Both the position numbers and the translations under genes were made by a program. Below, in pieces: positions 9,344-17,554 of a stretch of DNA of 64,000 nt. The notes beneath the pieces were generated by a model, which did not search any database, was not told the origin of the DNA, and saw only the letters and a list, made by a program, of their open reading frames with translations. Numbering within the stretch: the first letter of the stretch is position 1; every line of letters begins with the position of its first letter. The DNA is from Pseudomonadota bacterium (lineage in GTDB: Bacteria; Bdellovibrionota; UBA1018). The stretch lies in contig JAIXQO010000001.1 in NCBI GenBank assembly GCA_027485695.1, positions 62,001 to 126,000 on the forward strand, read 5' to 3'.

Positions 9344-10459
9344 CTAGTAACCGTAACGCTTCATCGTCTCCCCGGCGATGCGTTCAACCTCATCGTATCC
9401 GCTGTACTGGTTCACATGGCGGGTTTTTCCGATGCGATCGAACTCTTCGCGGAACGGCGGGAAATCATCTCCCGGCCATTTCATCTCCATGAATTCGAAA
9501 AGTTCTCGGAGACGATTCTCAGGATCTTTGAGAAGGTCTTCGTATCGAATTTCTGAGAAATGCTTGAGTTCTGATTTCACGGCCTCGACTTCGTGAATCG
9601 CGTCTTCCCACACGTGTGCAGTGGTACGGATGTCATCTGCACCGAATCTAGCGACATACTCCGGCAGCTTCTGAAGACGCGGGTAAGGTACGAGGTTCTG
9701 AACCGTCGGGTGATTGATCTTCTTGGCTTGCTCGTTACAAAGACGATGGAGTTTCAAAAGGGAATTTGCCGTGGTTCTCGCGTCACGAACGATGTGCACG
9801 AACTTAGCGTCCGGAAACAGGTCTTGGAGTAAACGAAGCTCCGTCGGAAACATTACGTACTTACAAATGAATCGCGGAGTGCGCCCTTGTCCGGCACCGA
9901 AGCAGCTCAGCACTTTTTTGATATCGTTTTGAATCTCCTCGACCTTGCTCGGTTCCAAGTCACTTCCCCGAACTCTAGGCCAGCTCAGTTGAGCGATCGG
10001 TCGATCGAACCACTTACCCCAGAGCATAATCGGCTCGCTCGGGCTCGTGAAATCCGAATCGATCGAATCACCGAAAAACCGTTCACCGCGTACATTGAAG
10101 TTGAACGTGCTTCGAACTTTCTCGAATGCTCGCATCGCATTCGGGAATGAGTTCATACCATTTGTGATGTATGCGGAGTCCGGATGTGCGCAAAGCAGGT
10201 TGTAAATCAGCGTTGTTCCTGAACGTGGAAGTCCAACCAAGAAAACCGGCCGATCAATTTTAATCGAGGATACGTCTGCCGGGAAAAACCACTTTTCGAT
10301 CGCGGAAAAAGCCGCATCCACCGCGTAGGGCTGAGGTAATGGAACAACGAATTGCTGTTCAAACGCCTTCTTGAAAAGAATTTTCGACCAAAAATTTGCG
10401 TATTGAATATCGTTATTCATTTGAGCGATAAGATATCGAATGAACATTGAACTCGACAA
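9344..10459 (-). CDS. Sulfotransferase family protein (PAPS-dependent type, Sulfotransfer_3-like)
   Basis: PVFLVGLPRSGTTLIYNLLCAHPD (PAPS-binding loop), KFVHIVRDARTTANS; start may be internal (10420 or 10447). Confidence 0.85.
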   Translation of the reverse strand: MSSSMFIRYLIAQMNNDIQYANFWSKILFKKAFEQQFVVPLPQPYAVDAAFSAIEKWFFPADVSSIKIDRPVFLVGLPRSGTTLIYNLLCAHPDSAYITNGMNSFPNAMRAFEKVRSTFNFNVRGERFFGDSIDSDFTSPSEPIMLWGKWFDRPIAQLSWPRVRGSDLEPSKVEEIQNDIKKVLSCFGAGQGRTPRFICKYVMFPTELRLLQDLFPDAKFVHIVRDARTTANSLLKLHRLCNEQAKKINHPTVQNLVPYPRLQKLPEYVARFGADDIRTTAHVWEDAIHEVEAVKSELKHFSEIRYEDLLKDPENRLRELFEFMEMKWPGDDFPPFREEFDRIGKTRHVNQYSGYDEVERIAGETMKRYGY

Positions 10460-10468
10460 CTTAAAACC

Positions 10469-11884
10469 TTGGGCGATGATCTAGTCATGTCGTTTCTCCC
10501 TCGTGATTTCCCGAAATCACTCGAAAAAGAAGCCGAAATGGTCCACGCTTGGGCACGCAAGTTCGCCGAAGACGTTCTCATTCCGCGCGCGAGTCAGATC
10601 GATCAAGAAGTTTGGGACAGTTCAACCAAGATTCCGTCGGATTGGATTGAAAAAGCGAACGATGAAGGTTTGTTCGATGCTTGGATTCCACGCGCGTTCG
10701 GTGGACGGGGTTATTCTCCCTGGAGCTACATGATTGCTAGCCAGGTCTGGAGCGAAGCCTGTCTGGGGTTCACGAACATCATGGGGGCACATTACTTCGC
10801 GATCACGTTGCTCTCGTGCGGGATGGAGATTCCACTTCTAGAAAAAGCCTGCCGCCGGGTCGTCGAAGGAAGAAAAAATCGCCGCCCTTACTTATTGGCC
10901 GGTGCGATTACCGAACCCGATGCCGGATCCGACTTGGAGGACACTGATCTTATTCGAGTCGCGAAGATTCGTACCAAGATCACCATTCAAGGCGATACGG
11001 CCATTATTCAAGGCGGCAAAATATTCATCTCAAATGCCACCTGGGCATCTGCGTTCGCGGTGGCGTCCTATGAAGACCTGAAACGTCCCCATCAAACCGC
11101 GACGATCGCTTGGGTCGAAGCGAATCAGCCGGGACTGTCCGTTGGAAAGATCGAAGAAAAACTTGGACAATCAGCCTGTCCGGCATCTGAGGTCCGATTC
11201 GATTCTGTTGAAATACCTATTGATCAACTCGCGCTCTACTCCGGACATTTCTCAATCCCAAAAGACTACCAAGACTACTGTGAGCTTCTTCTTGACGAAG
11301 TTCTCGGCAACTCACGTCTCGGAGTCGCCATCATGGCTGCCGGAGTTTCTCGTGCGATTCGCAGGGCCCTGACTCCTTACGCGAACCAGTGGAAAGACGA
11401 ATGGAAATTTGCTCGGTTCGGAGAAATCCTTAAAAACGACGAGATCCTGAACATACTCGCCGTTGAGGCCAATCGACGTCAGTGGAAGAACGGACCTCAA
11501 GCTGAAACACAACGGGGTGCGGGACTCTGGTTGGTGCAGAATCTTCCAACCTCACTACTCAAAAAACTCTTCAGCCAACTTCCTCCCCGAAAACTTCGCG
11601 ATAAGAAACTCAAGCAGTGGCGACAAGAGAAGCCTCTTGAGAAAACCATGTATTGGGGTTCACTTCTCAAAGCAGGTATGAGCGACCTCTTGATGAATAG
11701 CTTGGACAACGCGCGGGTTCTTGCAGGAGCGGAAGTCTGGAACGATCATTCGCTACCACTCGAGAAGTGGACCCGCGATGCCAAACTTCTTCAAATCTAC
11801 GAAGGCACCAATGCGCTCAACGTCATTCACGTCGCCAAAGCGAGCGGCGCATTGGGTTCGAGGAAACTTTATGAACTGGAATGA
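10469..11884 (+). CDS. Acyl-CoA dehydrogenase family protein
   Basis: AGAITEPDAGSDLEDTDL; C-terminal DARVLAGAEVWND...LLQIYEGTNALNV typical of ACADs. Confidence 0.85.
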   Translation: MGDDLVMSFLPRDFPKSLEKEAEMVHAWARKFAEDVLIPRASQIDQEVWDSSTKIPSDWIEKANDEGLFDAWIPRAFGGRGYSPWSYMIASQVWSEACLGFTNIMGAHYFAITLLSCGMEIPLLEKACRRVVEGRKNRRPYLLAGAITEPDAGSDLEDTDLIRVAKIRTKITIQGDTAIIQGGKIFISNATWASAFAVASYEDLKRPHQTATIAWVEANQPGLSVGKIEEKLGQSACPASEVRFDSVEIPIDQLALYSGHFSIPKDYQDYCELLLDEVLGNSRLGVAIMAAGVSRAIRRALTPYANQWKDEWKFARFGEILKNDEILNILAVEANRRQWKNGPQAETQRGAGLWLVQNLPTSLLKKLFSQLPPRKLRDKKLKQWRQEKPLEKTMYWGSLLKAGMSDLLMNSLDNARVLAGAEVWNDHSLPLEKWTRDAKLLQIYEGTNALNVIHVAKASGALGSRKLYELE

Positions 11885-12683
11885 AGTTCAAGTAGAGGTA
11901 CGCAACGCTGCTCTATCTTGGTTGAACCGTAGCTCGCCTCGCATTTCGGAAGCTCGAGACTTCATTGTGCCTGAATTCAAAAACGCCAGCTTCTCAGTAT
12001 TTATCGAAGAAGTGGCTCGTCGGGATGCGGCTCTCGCCTTCGACGTCGGGCATTTACTTCTACGCGACGAACCGAGCTCTCAGACCGATCGTGAACCTTG
12101 GTTGATTCATTTTCCGTCGGAACGACGACTGAGTTTCACCTCTCGTCGCATTCATTCGCTGAATGACGCCACTTCAGGTCGGCCGGTTCCTGGATTTCCC
12201 AACCACCGAATCCATTTCGGAGAAAAAACGGGCGATTCAAGCGTTCCGGAACTCTCCGTATTTCTGTTTTGGGCTTCTTGGCTATCGGGAATTCTCGCGC
12301 AAATCGCAGCCGAGACTTCTGCATACGCTGAACAGCGATATCAAGGTGGACGCCTCATCCAGGACTGGTCTGAACATCGACTGAAATTGGATCACCTCTG
12401 CTCCGAGATCCTCGGTCACTTGCTTGCGCTCGACCAGATCCGCTCGGCACCGGAAATAATGTCGGAACCGCTCCAAGCCTTGACGTTCCGTCTCGCTCAT
12501 CGAGCAGAAGCGCTTGCATCCGACGCTCTGTCTCTCTTTGGTGGCGCTGGTTACATGCGCGAATATCCAATCGCCGAGCGGTTCGCCTGTCTCACTTGTT
12601 TTGTTCCGACATTGAGGAGCGATCCGTTGCTTTCAAAAATTCCAGAATCTGCTTACCGACGCATGAATCGTCGTTCGACTTAG
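11871..12683 (+). CDS. Degenerate/partner acyl-CoA dehydrogenase-like subunit (270 aa)
   Basis: ATG at 11871 in frame with ORF end 12683 and overlapping the upstream ACAD stop; C-terminal ACAD signature ALSLFGGAGYMREYPIAERF. Confidence 0.7.
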   Translation: MNWNEVQVEVRNAALSWLNRSSPRISEARDFIVPEFKNASFSVFIEEVARRDAALAFDVGHLLLRDEPSSQTDREPWLIHFPSERRLSFTSRRIHSLNDATSGRPVPGFPNHRIHFGEKTGDSSVPELSVFLFWASWLSGILAQIAAETSAYAEQRYQGGRLIQDWSEHRLKLDHLCSEILGHLLALDQIRSAPEIMSEPLQALTFRLAHRAEALASDALSLFGGAGYMREYPIAERFACLTCFVPTLRSDPLLSKIPESAYRRMNRRST

Positions 12684-14869
12684 AGGATCTCGACCGTTCC
12701 TTGGCTTCCGTCGATGCGGACGCGCATTCCATTTTTGTAAGTCGTGCATGCGCCAATGCAATGAGCGACTGCGGGAAAACGCTGTTCACGTGCGGCAACG
12801 AATCCGTGCGCGAGTATTCCCCCGGTTTCGCAGATCATTCCACCCAAAATCGGGAACAATGGAGACCAGGATGGGTTCGGTCCAGAGGTCACTAGGATTT
12901 TGCCTTGAAGCTGCGACGGATTCACCGGGGGCGATTCCAGTACGATGACTTCTCCTTCGACCACTCCAGGACTCGCGCCAAATGAGTTCAAATCTTTACG
13001 ACTGATCTCCTGCGTGGGAGGAATTTGTGAATAGGGAGCAGATTTTGCGTAGAGCGCCCATACTCTTCGCCGTTCACGTACACGATCCCGGTAGTCTTCC
13101 CGACTAATGGAGCCACTACGCAGCTCTTGCACTTCTAGGAAAAAAACGTCGTTTTGGGAATCGAGTCGCCCCTCTTCGACGAAACGATTTCCCAAATTTA
13201 GCGCGATTTCACGAGATGGAACTAAGGCTTTCCCGGTGAGAAAGTGGAGTTCCTCATCGATCTCAAGAATCTGATGAAGTGACTCAGCAGATTGTTTTAG
13301 TTTCTTGGCATCAAATATATGGCCAGGAAACAACTGATCCCACTGAACCGGGGATGCCGAGGAGGGCACTTGAGCGGGCGATCCCGCTTGCGAGAACGAA
13401 CGATTCTCTCCTATGGAAGGGGCCGCAATATCCCAACTAAAGCGAATGTGTCCGTAATCAGACCAAAACTGATCGGCTTCGATCTCTCCACGCGCTAGGC
13501 GCGCATAGTCTTCGGAGAAGACGCGAGTACGGTTTCCTGCGTACTGACTGACCCATTTGAGCCAGTCGTCCCGACTCACGCCGATTGAATCGATGTATGC
13601 ACTTAAGCTTTTGAAAAGAATCTCCCGGCTCAAAAAGATAGCAACATCCGGCTCAAAAAAATCTTCGCTCATCGCGCGAAGCTTCTTAAAGGAAATCGAT
13701 TCGGATTCGTTTTCCGGATTCAAATCGGAGAGTGCTCGATCAAACCGGGATTTCCTCTCACCCCATTCTCCTCGAATTTTTCTAATGACCCGCTCGGTGA
13801 ATGCGGAGCCGATCCGAAACTTGAGCCAGGCACGAAAACGACTCGTACGAAAAAAGGCGATCGGAGATTGAAAAAAAATCGCCAGAAGTTCAGTCCAAGG
13901 AAATAGACTCGAGAACAAATGACTCGCCAGTAACTTCACGCCGTTTGGATAAGCAAACGCGTTTTTACGGTGGTAAATCCAGCCCGCGAACGAAATTGCA
14001 AACCGATCCGTACGCAGCGGGCGAATGCCGTAATATCGAGTGAGGGCCGCGAGATTCGGTCCGAGCTGCTCGGCAATCGCAGTCCATCCCAGCGGAGACA
14101 TTGCCTCAGGAAATCGCTCAATCGCTTCGTCACGCACATAGGCTTCATCAGACTCGATTCGGGAAACCCATTCTGCTTCATAAGTCGCAATCGGCCTACA
14201 CTGAACGATAACGAGTTGAGATCCGGTCCAAATCCACTCGACATCCACGGGTCGACCAAAATGCTGTTCTAGCTGCTCCAAGCAACGAGCGAGCGGAATC
14301 CCAAACTCGGGGCGCTGTCGAACGATCTCTGAGAGTGTCGCTGAATCGGGTGTGATCTCGCCATGAACCAGAGCCGCTAGGTGCCCATTCACCCACTCCA
14401 CTCTCCCTGCTTTGCTCCAAAGATTTTTCGGATCGCGAGAGAATGCGACGCCGCTTTGTTGAGCTTCAATGTACGGCTGAATGATGAAATGAATGCGTAG
14501 ATCGGTCCGATTTTTGAGTGCATCGGGCCTCGTACTAATCACTCGGCGAATAGACGAAGATAGATTGGATAATGAATCGACTCGGACGCTTTCAAAGAAA
14601 CCGGCATAAGATTGCGATGAACTATCCTCCAGATTCGCGCTCGATCGAACAATCCATGGCATCAAGGGCAGTGAACTGGTGTCAACACCCTCTCCACTAG
14701 ATTCCCAAAGTTCGAGTTCATTTGGATCCGCTGTCCAGGTTTCTGGAACCACGATATCAAGGCCAGCCAGGCGTGCGAGCTGCGTCGCTTTGCCGCCGTA
14801 TCTGCGTGCGTACTCTTGCTCAGAACTATCGGCGAGCGCCGGTATGCGAAAGAGGGATAAGTGAGCCAA
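12680..14869 (-). CDS. PEP-synthase/PPDK-like enzyme (ATP-grasp N-domain + phosphohistidine swivel domain, no PEP barrel)
   Basis: YGGKATQLARL, VRSSANLEDSSSQSYAGFFES, QSGVAFSRDP, QCRPI; C-terminal GASPGVVEGEVIVLES...CETGGILAHGFVAAREQRFPAV. Confidence 0.85.
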   Translation of the reverse strand: MAHLSLFRIPALADSSEQEYARRYGGKATQLARLAGLDIVVPETWTADPNELELWESSGEGVDTSSLPLMPWIVRSSANLEDSSSQSYAGFFESVRVDSLSNLSSSIRRVISTRPDALKNRTDLRIHFIIQPYIEAQQSGVAFSRDPKNLWSKAGRVEWVNGHLAALVHGEITPDSATLSEIVRQRPEFGIPLARCLEQLEQHFGRPVDVEWIWTGSQLVIVQCRPIATYEAEWVSRIESDEAYVRDEAIERFPEAMSPLGWTAIAEQLGPNLAALTRYYGIRPLRTDRFAISFAGWIYHRKNAFAYPNGVKLLASHLFSSLFPWTELLAIFFQSPIAFFRTSRFRAWLKFRIGSAFTERVIRKIRGEWGERKSRFDRALSDLNPENESESISFKKLRAMSEDFFEPDVAIFLSREILFKSLSAYIDSIGVSRDDWLKWVSQYAGNRTRVFSEDYARLARGEIEADQFWSDYGHIRFSWDIAAPSIGENRSFSQAGSPAQVPSSASPVQWDQLFPGHIFDAKKLKQSAESLHQILEIDEELHFLTGKALVPSREIALNLGNRFVEEGRLDSQNDVFFLEVQELRSGSISREDYRDRVRERRRVWALYAKSAPYSQIPPTQEISRKDLNSFGASPGVVEGEVIVLESPPVNPSQLQGKILVTSGPNPSWSPLFPILGGMICETGGILAHGFVAAREQRFPAVAHCIGACTTYKNGMRVRIDGSQGTVEIL

Positions 14870-17498
14870 GAGTGATACCTACGCGTTCCGCGAGTTGAAT
14901 GATTTCTTGAACCTTGTTTTTAGACAATGGTCCGAGACTGAACGGTTCCATTCTTCCATTAAGCCCGAGTGTGATCGTTTCCGCCAGACATGCGTAGAGT
15001 TGACCCGGCGGCAATGGCAGAATCGCCGTATGAATTCGGGTCGCCTCGGGTAGCTTGGCCAGTCCACCTTGAATACAACGAACGTCCGGTCGCTCGACGA
15101 ACACGCGAGGATCAACGTTCGATGGAACCGACAGATCCACGACCGTGGCACCCTGGGCCAGCACTTCGGGAGTGATGATTTGCTTAGCCGTATTGGTGCC
15201 GATCAAGACAGCGCTACACTCTTTCAAATCTTCGAGATTCGATGAGAATGTTACGTTCTCAGATCGCATCGAGGAGTTCGCAAAAATTTGCCCCGCCGCC
15301 GCTCTCATACGTACCAGCGAGTCTGGATCATCGCGCGTAATGAGGGTGAGCGCTTTTGCTTCATCGCCTAGCAATTGCGCGACGACGTTGCAAATATTTC
15401 CGGCCGCGCCGACGACCCCGACTCGAATATCACGCAGAGACACTCCTTTTTGAAAGAGTGCTTTTTTCAGCGCGAGGAATGCGAGACCCGCCGTTAGGCT
15501 GTTGCCCGTAGTGCAAGGAACGCCCATATCTTCTACGCCGTATCCGTTTTCGCTTACGATACTCGTGTACTGTCCAAGTCCGACGAGCTTTGAATCGAAA
15601 TCACGACTGAAATCTACCATGTCACGTACGAACCGAATCGCTTTGAAATCGCCGCTTCGCAGGCTGTTTTCAAAGAACTCAGTCGTCTTCATCGTCCCGA
15701 TCAAATACAACTTCACGCCGGCTCGCTTGCCGTCTTGACCCTCTTGGCCCCAGACGATTTGCTCATGATATACGACTGGCTGTTCGGATTCGGTGTATTT
15801 TCGGAGGAATCGCTTACGCTCTTCTACCGGAATGAAACCAAACATCGGGTCAATCAAAACCAGGTGATCTAAATCGATGGTATGAGATGAGAACGAGATC
15901 GTCGGTAGCCCTGCAGCTTCTTCCTCATCGATACGACGACAAACCGGAGACTGAAACTCCAAGTCGGCTTCGGTGAGCGGTTGTTTCCAAAGATGGCTCG
16001 TCATCCGCAGCATCTTGCGGTCTCGGATCCACCGGCAGACTTCGGATAGGGCATGGATGAACTGATCCGTATCGGCGTCTGAGATCCAAGCACTCGGCTC
16101 AATCCGAATCACTTCAGGTCGACTCAGCGTAACTGCAACTCGAACGTCGAATCTGTTTAAAAGCGCGCTCATCACGAGATAGCTCGCGTACCCGGCATCA
16201 TGAATCATGCGTAGGAGATTGGCAGTGGGCGTCTTCTTGCCAGTAAAATCGAATTCGATTCCTAGCAGAAATCCCTCGCCCCGAACTTCACGAATGAGCC
16301 CCGGGCATTCGCGCTGTATTTTTGCTACGCCTTCGGAAATTCGTTTCGAGAAGCGTTGTGCTTTTTCAAGGACTTCTCCTCGAGTGAGGATATTTAAGGT
16401 ACGAATCGCCAAGCGCGAGGCAACTTCATCTTCAGCAAAGGTCGAACTGTGAATAACGCTGAAATCTTCTTGGTAGTTCGGCTGCGAAACACACAACGCG
16501 CTGATTTTACCGAATCCGCCACCCAGGCTCTTGCCGAGTAGAAAATACTCCGGGGAAAAATCGAATTTGGAACCGGCTAAAAACGCGCCCGTACGAAAAG
16601 TACCCGTTTGAATTTCGTCCGAAATTCTCGGGATGCGTTTCTCGCCCACCGAGTTTCGAAGCCAGCTCACAAACGGTTTTGGCAAAGGCTCAACGCCCCC
16701 TTCGCCTTGGATCGGTTCGTAGATCACCGCCGCAATTCGGTTCCAACGACCCAGTTCGGCTGCCGGAGCTTTCAATTCGAAACGTTCCAAAATGTTCGCG
16801 TAAGATGGTTCGCTCCACGGATCGACGAACTCGACTGCGATCGCGGATTGGCTGTACATTTTCCGAAACGCCGGATTGCCTGTGACCTGAAGTGAGGCCG
16901 CAGTTTTCCCGTGATACGCGCCTCGAAGAGCGATCACGACCGGCTCGCTGTTTTTCACCTGCTCGATATAGGCCGCAATGACGGGTAGTTCAGGTGCGGT
17001 TGCGTTCCGAGCGCGGATTTTCCCATGCAAGGAGCCGAGCGTGAAAACATAGGACTCACGTCGATTATGATACTCAAATAGCGCGTGTTTGATCGCGGCT
17101 TCAACAGCCTCGGTCCCGGTACTACAGAGGTGTGTGTAGTAGTGTGGTGCCGAAGGCTGCTCCAGGCGGACCAATTCGTTGATCTTCTTGCCCAATATCC
17201 CGGAGTAGACACGAACGGAGGCTTGCGCATGCACCGGACACTTCTCATCTAAGAACTGCCTGAGTTCAGCAACGATCTCTGGGTGATGGTGGCCGAGTAG
17301 AGTTGAACCGTAGCCACCCAGGAGGTCGATAACGGAACGCTCGACTCCGCCATTGTCGACGTCGTTATAAAAGAGTCGATCACCCTCAGCGCGACTGTAG
17401 ATTTTATCGATTTTCAAAGTCTTGAGCAGGCGCGTGAGCTTGGGTTTCGCGTAGTCGCCGTATTCATCAACGAGTCGTTCGATGTTCGCATCCAACAT
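14826..17498 (-). CDS. Fusion: class III PLP aminotransferase + acyl-ACP reductase (AAR)-like domain
   Basis: N-domain: LCSTGTEAVEAAIKHA, DEIQTGTFRTG, LLGKSLGGGFGKISA; C-domain: GLGQYTSIVSENGYG, TTGNSLTAGLAFLALKKA, RVGVVGAAGNICN, GQLYACLAETITLGLNG, aligning by eye to cyanobacterial AAR (GLGGFTSIIFENFD, TTGNTHTAYVICRQV, VAVVGATGDIGS, MFACFAEAMLLEFEG). Confidence 0.88.
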   Translation of the reverse strand: MLDANIERLVDEYGDYAKPKLTRLLKTLKIDKIYSRAEGDRLFYNDVDNGGVERSVIDLLGGYGSTLLGHHHPEIVAELRQFLDEKCPVHAQASVRVYSGILGKKINELVRLEQPSAPHYYTHLCSTGTEAVEAAIKHALFEYHNRRESYVFTLGSLHGKIRARNATAPELPVIAAYIEQVKNSEPVVIALRGAYHGKTAASLQVTGNPAFRKMYSQSAIAVEFVDPWSEPSYANILERFELKAPAAELGRWNRIAAVIYEPIQGEGGVEPLPKPFVSWLRNSVGEKRIPRISDEIQTGTFRTGAFLAGSKFDFSPEYFLLGKSLGGGFGKISALCVSQPNYQEDFSVIHSSTFAEDEVASRLAIRTLNILTRGEVLEKAQRFSKRISEGVAKIQRECPGLIREVRGEGFLLGIEFDFTGKKTPTANLLRMIHDAGYASYLVMSALLNRFDVRVAVTLSRPEVIRIEPSAWISDADTDQFIHALSEVCRWIRDRKMLRMTSHLWKQPLTEADLEFQSPVCRRIDEEEAAGLPTISFSSHTIDLDHLVLIDPMFGFIPVEERKRFLRKYTESEQPVVYHEQIVWGQEGQDGKRAGVKLYLIGTMKTTEFFENSLRSGDFKAIRFVRDMVDFSRDFDSKLVGLGQYTSIVSENGYGVEDMGVPCTTGNSLTAGLAFLALKKALFQKGVSLRDIRVGVVGAAGNICNVVAQLLGDEAKALTLITRDDPDSLVRMRAAAGQIFANSSMRSENVTFSSNLEDLKECSAVLIGTNTAKQIITPEVLAQGATVVDLSVPSNVDPRVFVERPDVRCIQGGLAKLPEATRIHTAILPLPPGQLYACLAETITLGLNGRMEPFSLGPLSKNKVQEIIQLAERVGITLGSLIPLSHTGARR

Positions 17499-17554
17499 GG
17501 ATTTATTTTCCTTGCTCTCATGGCGGCCTGAGTTCAGGATCCGGGGTAAGGCGC

